Assembly: GCA_018821305.1 (NCBI GenBank)
Contig: JAHJMN010000124.1
Coordinates: 37,801-101,800 of the forward strand
DNA length: 64,000 bases
Source of the DNA: Myxococcota bacterium
Lineage (GTDB): Bacteria; Myxococcota_A; Polyangia; HGW-17
Direction of reading: 5' to 3'
The translations under genes were made by a program, and so were the position numbers. Positions 62,523 through 64,000 of the stretch are shown here, piece after piece. The first letter of the stretch is position 1. Each line of letters starts with the position of its first letter. The notes under the pieces are model-generated. The model did no database searches. It saw nothing but the letters and a program-made list of their open reading frames with translations, and was not told the origin of the DNA.

Positions 62523-63722
62523 ATGGTAAAAGAAAAACTTAAAAAATGGCGACTTATTTTGGGAAAGGATGTTGATGCTGCTGCTCAAGGAGCTTGCGAA
62601 CGGAGTGGTGATGGCTGGGATGGACTTTCTTCAGAAGAAATCACCATGGATGAAGCTCTGGCGGCAATTTATGATGAAACCAGCGGCGATGCCGGGGGCG
62701 CGAAAAGTCAGGGAAAAGGAGGGAAGGGTAAGAGTGTTCCCAATTTAGCAAAGTGGCTTGGGGATGTCAGAAGCCTCTTTCCGGAAAATGTCGTAAGTGT
62801 AATTCAAAATGATGCTATTAATAAAAAAGGTCTCAAGCAACTGCTGCTTGAACCCGAAACCTTGAGCACAATTAAGCCCGATGTCTCAATCGTAGCCACG
62901 ATCATGGCCTTAAACCGCCAGATACCAGAAAAATCGAAAGAAAACGCTCGAATTTTAGTTCGTGCCGTTGTCGATGAACTCACAAAACTCATGGAGCAGG
63001 ACTTGCGCCGGGCGGTAACGGGGGCTCTGAATAAAAAGAATCACTCACCGATTCCCTCTTTAAGTGGCATCGACTGGAAGCGTACGATTTCCAGAAATCT
63101 CAAACATTACGATAATGCAACAAAACGCCTCATTCCCGAAAAGTTCTGGTTTTACGAGAGACAGCGCCGCATGAAGGATTGGACAGTAATCCTGGATATG
63201 GATCAGAGCGGATCCATGGCGGATTCAATCATATATGCGAGTGTAATGGGTGCCATTTTTGCTTCCATGCCGGCTTTAGACACGAAAGTCGTGGCCTTTG
63301 ATACGGAAGTTGTGGATCTTACTGAAGTCTGCCGTAATGATCCCGTGGATGTACTTTTCGGCGTTCAACTGGGCGGCGGTACGGATATTAATAAAAGCGT
63401 CGGTTACTGCAGTCAGTTTATTGAAAACCCTCGTAAAACCATTTTTATCCTCATATCCGATCTGGAAGAGGGTGGTGTTGAAGCTGGGCTTATCCGTAAA
63501 CTTACGGAAATGCATGAATCCGGTGTGAAGGTAATTGCCCTTCTGGCCCTCACGGATTCCGGAGTTCCGCACTACGATGAACGCATTGCAAAAAAAGTCA
63601 GCTCCATCGGGATTCCCTGCTTTGCCTGTACTCCCGATCGCCTGCCGGAACTCATAGAATCAGCTTTAAAAGGCAAAGACCTTATAAAACTCGGCTCCGA
63701 CATCCACTCCCGCAAAAAGTAA
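62523..63722 (+). CDS. yehP: VWA-domain protein (YehP-like)
   Basis: 399 residues. The C-terminal ~180 residues are a von Willebrand A domain with a complete MIDAS: DxSxS at Asp227, Ser229, Ser231 (LDMDQSGSM), Thr in LGGGTDINKS and Asp in LISDLEEGG. The N-terminal half is helical with a Gly/Lys-rich linker (GGAKSQGKGGKGK). Last gene of the operon, 42 bp after the DUF5682-like gene, and expected partner of the MoxR ATPase. Intact MIDAS argues the complex is functional. Confidence 0.88.
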   Translation: MVKEKLKKWRLILGKDVDAAAQGACERSGDGWDGLSSEEITMDEALAAIYDETSGDAGGAKSQGKGGKGKSVPNLAKWLGDVRSLFPENVVSVIQNDAINKKGLKQLLLEPETLSTIKPDVSIVATIMALNRQIPEKSKENARILVRAVVDELTKLMEQDLRRAVTGALNKKNHSPIPSLSGIDWKRTISRNLKHYDNATKRLIPEKFWFYERQRRMKDWTVILDMDQSGSMADSIIYASVMGAIFASMPALDTKVVAFDTEVVDLTEVCRNDPVDVLFGVQLGGGTDINKSVGYCSQFIENPRKTIFILISDLEEGGVEAGLIRKLTEMHESGVKVIALLALTDSGVPHYDERIAKKVSSIGIPCFACTPDRLPELIESALKGKDLIKLGSDIHSRKK

Positions 63723-64000
63723 TCAACCAAACCGCTTGCGGAATAAAAGGATCAAAATCTGAAGTGAAAGTTTCAATACGACTTAGACCCAATGCTGCTC
63801 GGTTAAGGCGTATTAGTTGATATTGTTAACAAAACTAAATGCAGTTATAAGGATTTAAATATTTCAGGGAATCAGAAACAGAAACAGATTCAGGAACAGG
63901 GAATCAGGGGTCATTTATATTCAGTAAATCATTACTTTATAAAGAATTGCATACTCATGATCATCACGAATAAACGCTGGCTTTTTAGTCAAGGGTGATG
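63723..64000. other. Downstream intergenic region with shared repeats
   Basis: 278 bp to the window edge with no gene seen. 63805-63825 (GGCGTATTAGTTGATATTGTT) repeats 46627-46646 with few changes, and 63867-63915 repeats the CAGGAA-rich arm of the hairpin at 46445-46541. A weak dyad CCGCTTGCGG (63731-63740) follows the VWA stop. Confidence 0.5.

Noticed and set aside
1..64000. Prophage, integron or toxin-antitoxin module
   Set aside because: No integrase, capsid, terminase, recombinase or small toxin/antitoxin pair was recognised; the XRE domain at 30.5 kb belongs to a response regulator.

Overview
The window reads as a chromosomal segment of a low-GC, Gram-negative bacterium of deltaproteobacterial grade, most like Myxococcota/Bradymonadota. 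This rests on gene content, not on a search: many lipobox-bearing surface lipoproteins, a metal-binding MopRM-type motif, IPT/TIG and CotH domains, thrombospondin type 3 repeats, a PilB ATPase, a serine/threonine phosphatase, an ECF sigma/anti-sigma pair and a eukaryote-like (type 2) isoleucyl-tRNA synthetase. I see no rRNA, CRISPR array, prophage or transposase gene. One tRNA (Pro, CGG) is present.

Layout. 0-11.9 kb: a hybrid histidine kinase cut by the window edge, then a long minus-strand run: PP2C phosphatase, pncC/cinA, a ThpR-like protein overlapping recA, recA, PBP1A and hslO; separately rimO with an overlapping unknown gene and two small lipoproteins. 12.5-16.9 kb (plus): two tandem paralogues of unknown family, a lipoprotein, carbamate kinase, thiI. 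17-23.4 kb (minus): gpmI, pilB and three envelope proteins. 24.2-26.5 kb (plus): MerR-like regulator, Cys-rich sigma region-4-like protein and a sodium/solute symporter, closely packed. 26.5-36.1 kb: an over-long GlmS, tRNA-Pro, a receiver-XRE regulator, a hotdog thioesterase, lipoproteins, ileS2. 36.4-46.2 kb: a small Cse60-like protein, lipoprotein plus adenosine deaminase, a 968-residue repeat lipoprotein, an SDH/ClpP-fold protease, a transposon-split membrane-protein gene and a CotH/C-type-lectin lipoprotein. 46.7-49 kb: purB-purC. 49-55.8 kb: ECF sigma factor, anti-sigma factor, secreted protein, AsmA-like/GT51 fusion and a large Cys-repeat lipoprotein. 55.9-63.7 kb: a five-gene operon encoding a SWIM protein, a HEAT-repeat protein, a MoxR AAA+ ATPase, a DUF5682-like protein and a VWA protein, the gene set of E. 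coli yehLMPQ with an extra HEAT protein.

Two things stand out. First, two families of non-autonomous MITE-like elements (155 bp and 144 bp) share terminal inverted repeats and make 4-bp target duplications. They occur seven times in full plus fragments. One splits a small membrane-protein gene that is restored exactly by in-silico excision; another supplies the last codon and stop of rimO; three stand in tandem. Second, the SWIM/HEAT/MoxR/DUF5682/VWA operon is a chelatase-like ATPase-VWA machine without an established function. Its DUF5682-like subunit carries two GxxH motifs suggesting a TraB/TIKI/EreA-type hydrolase domain.
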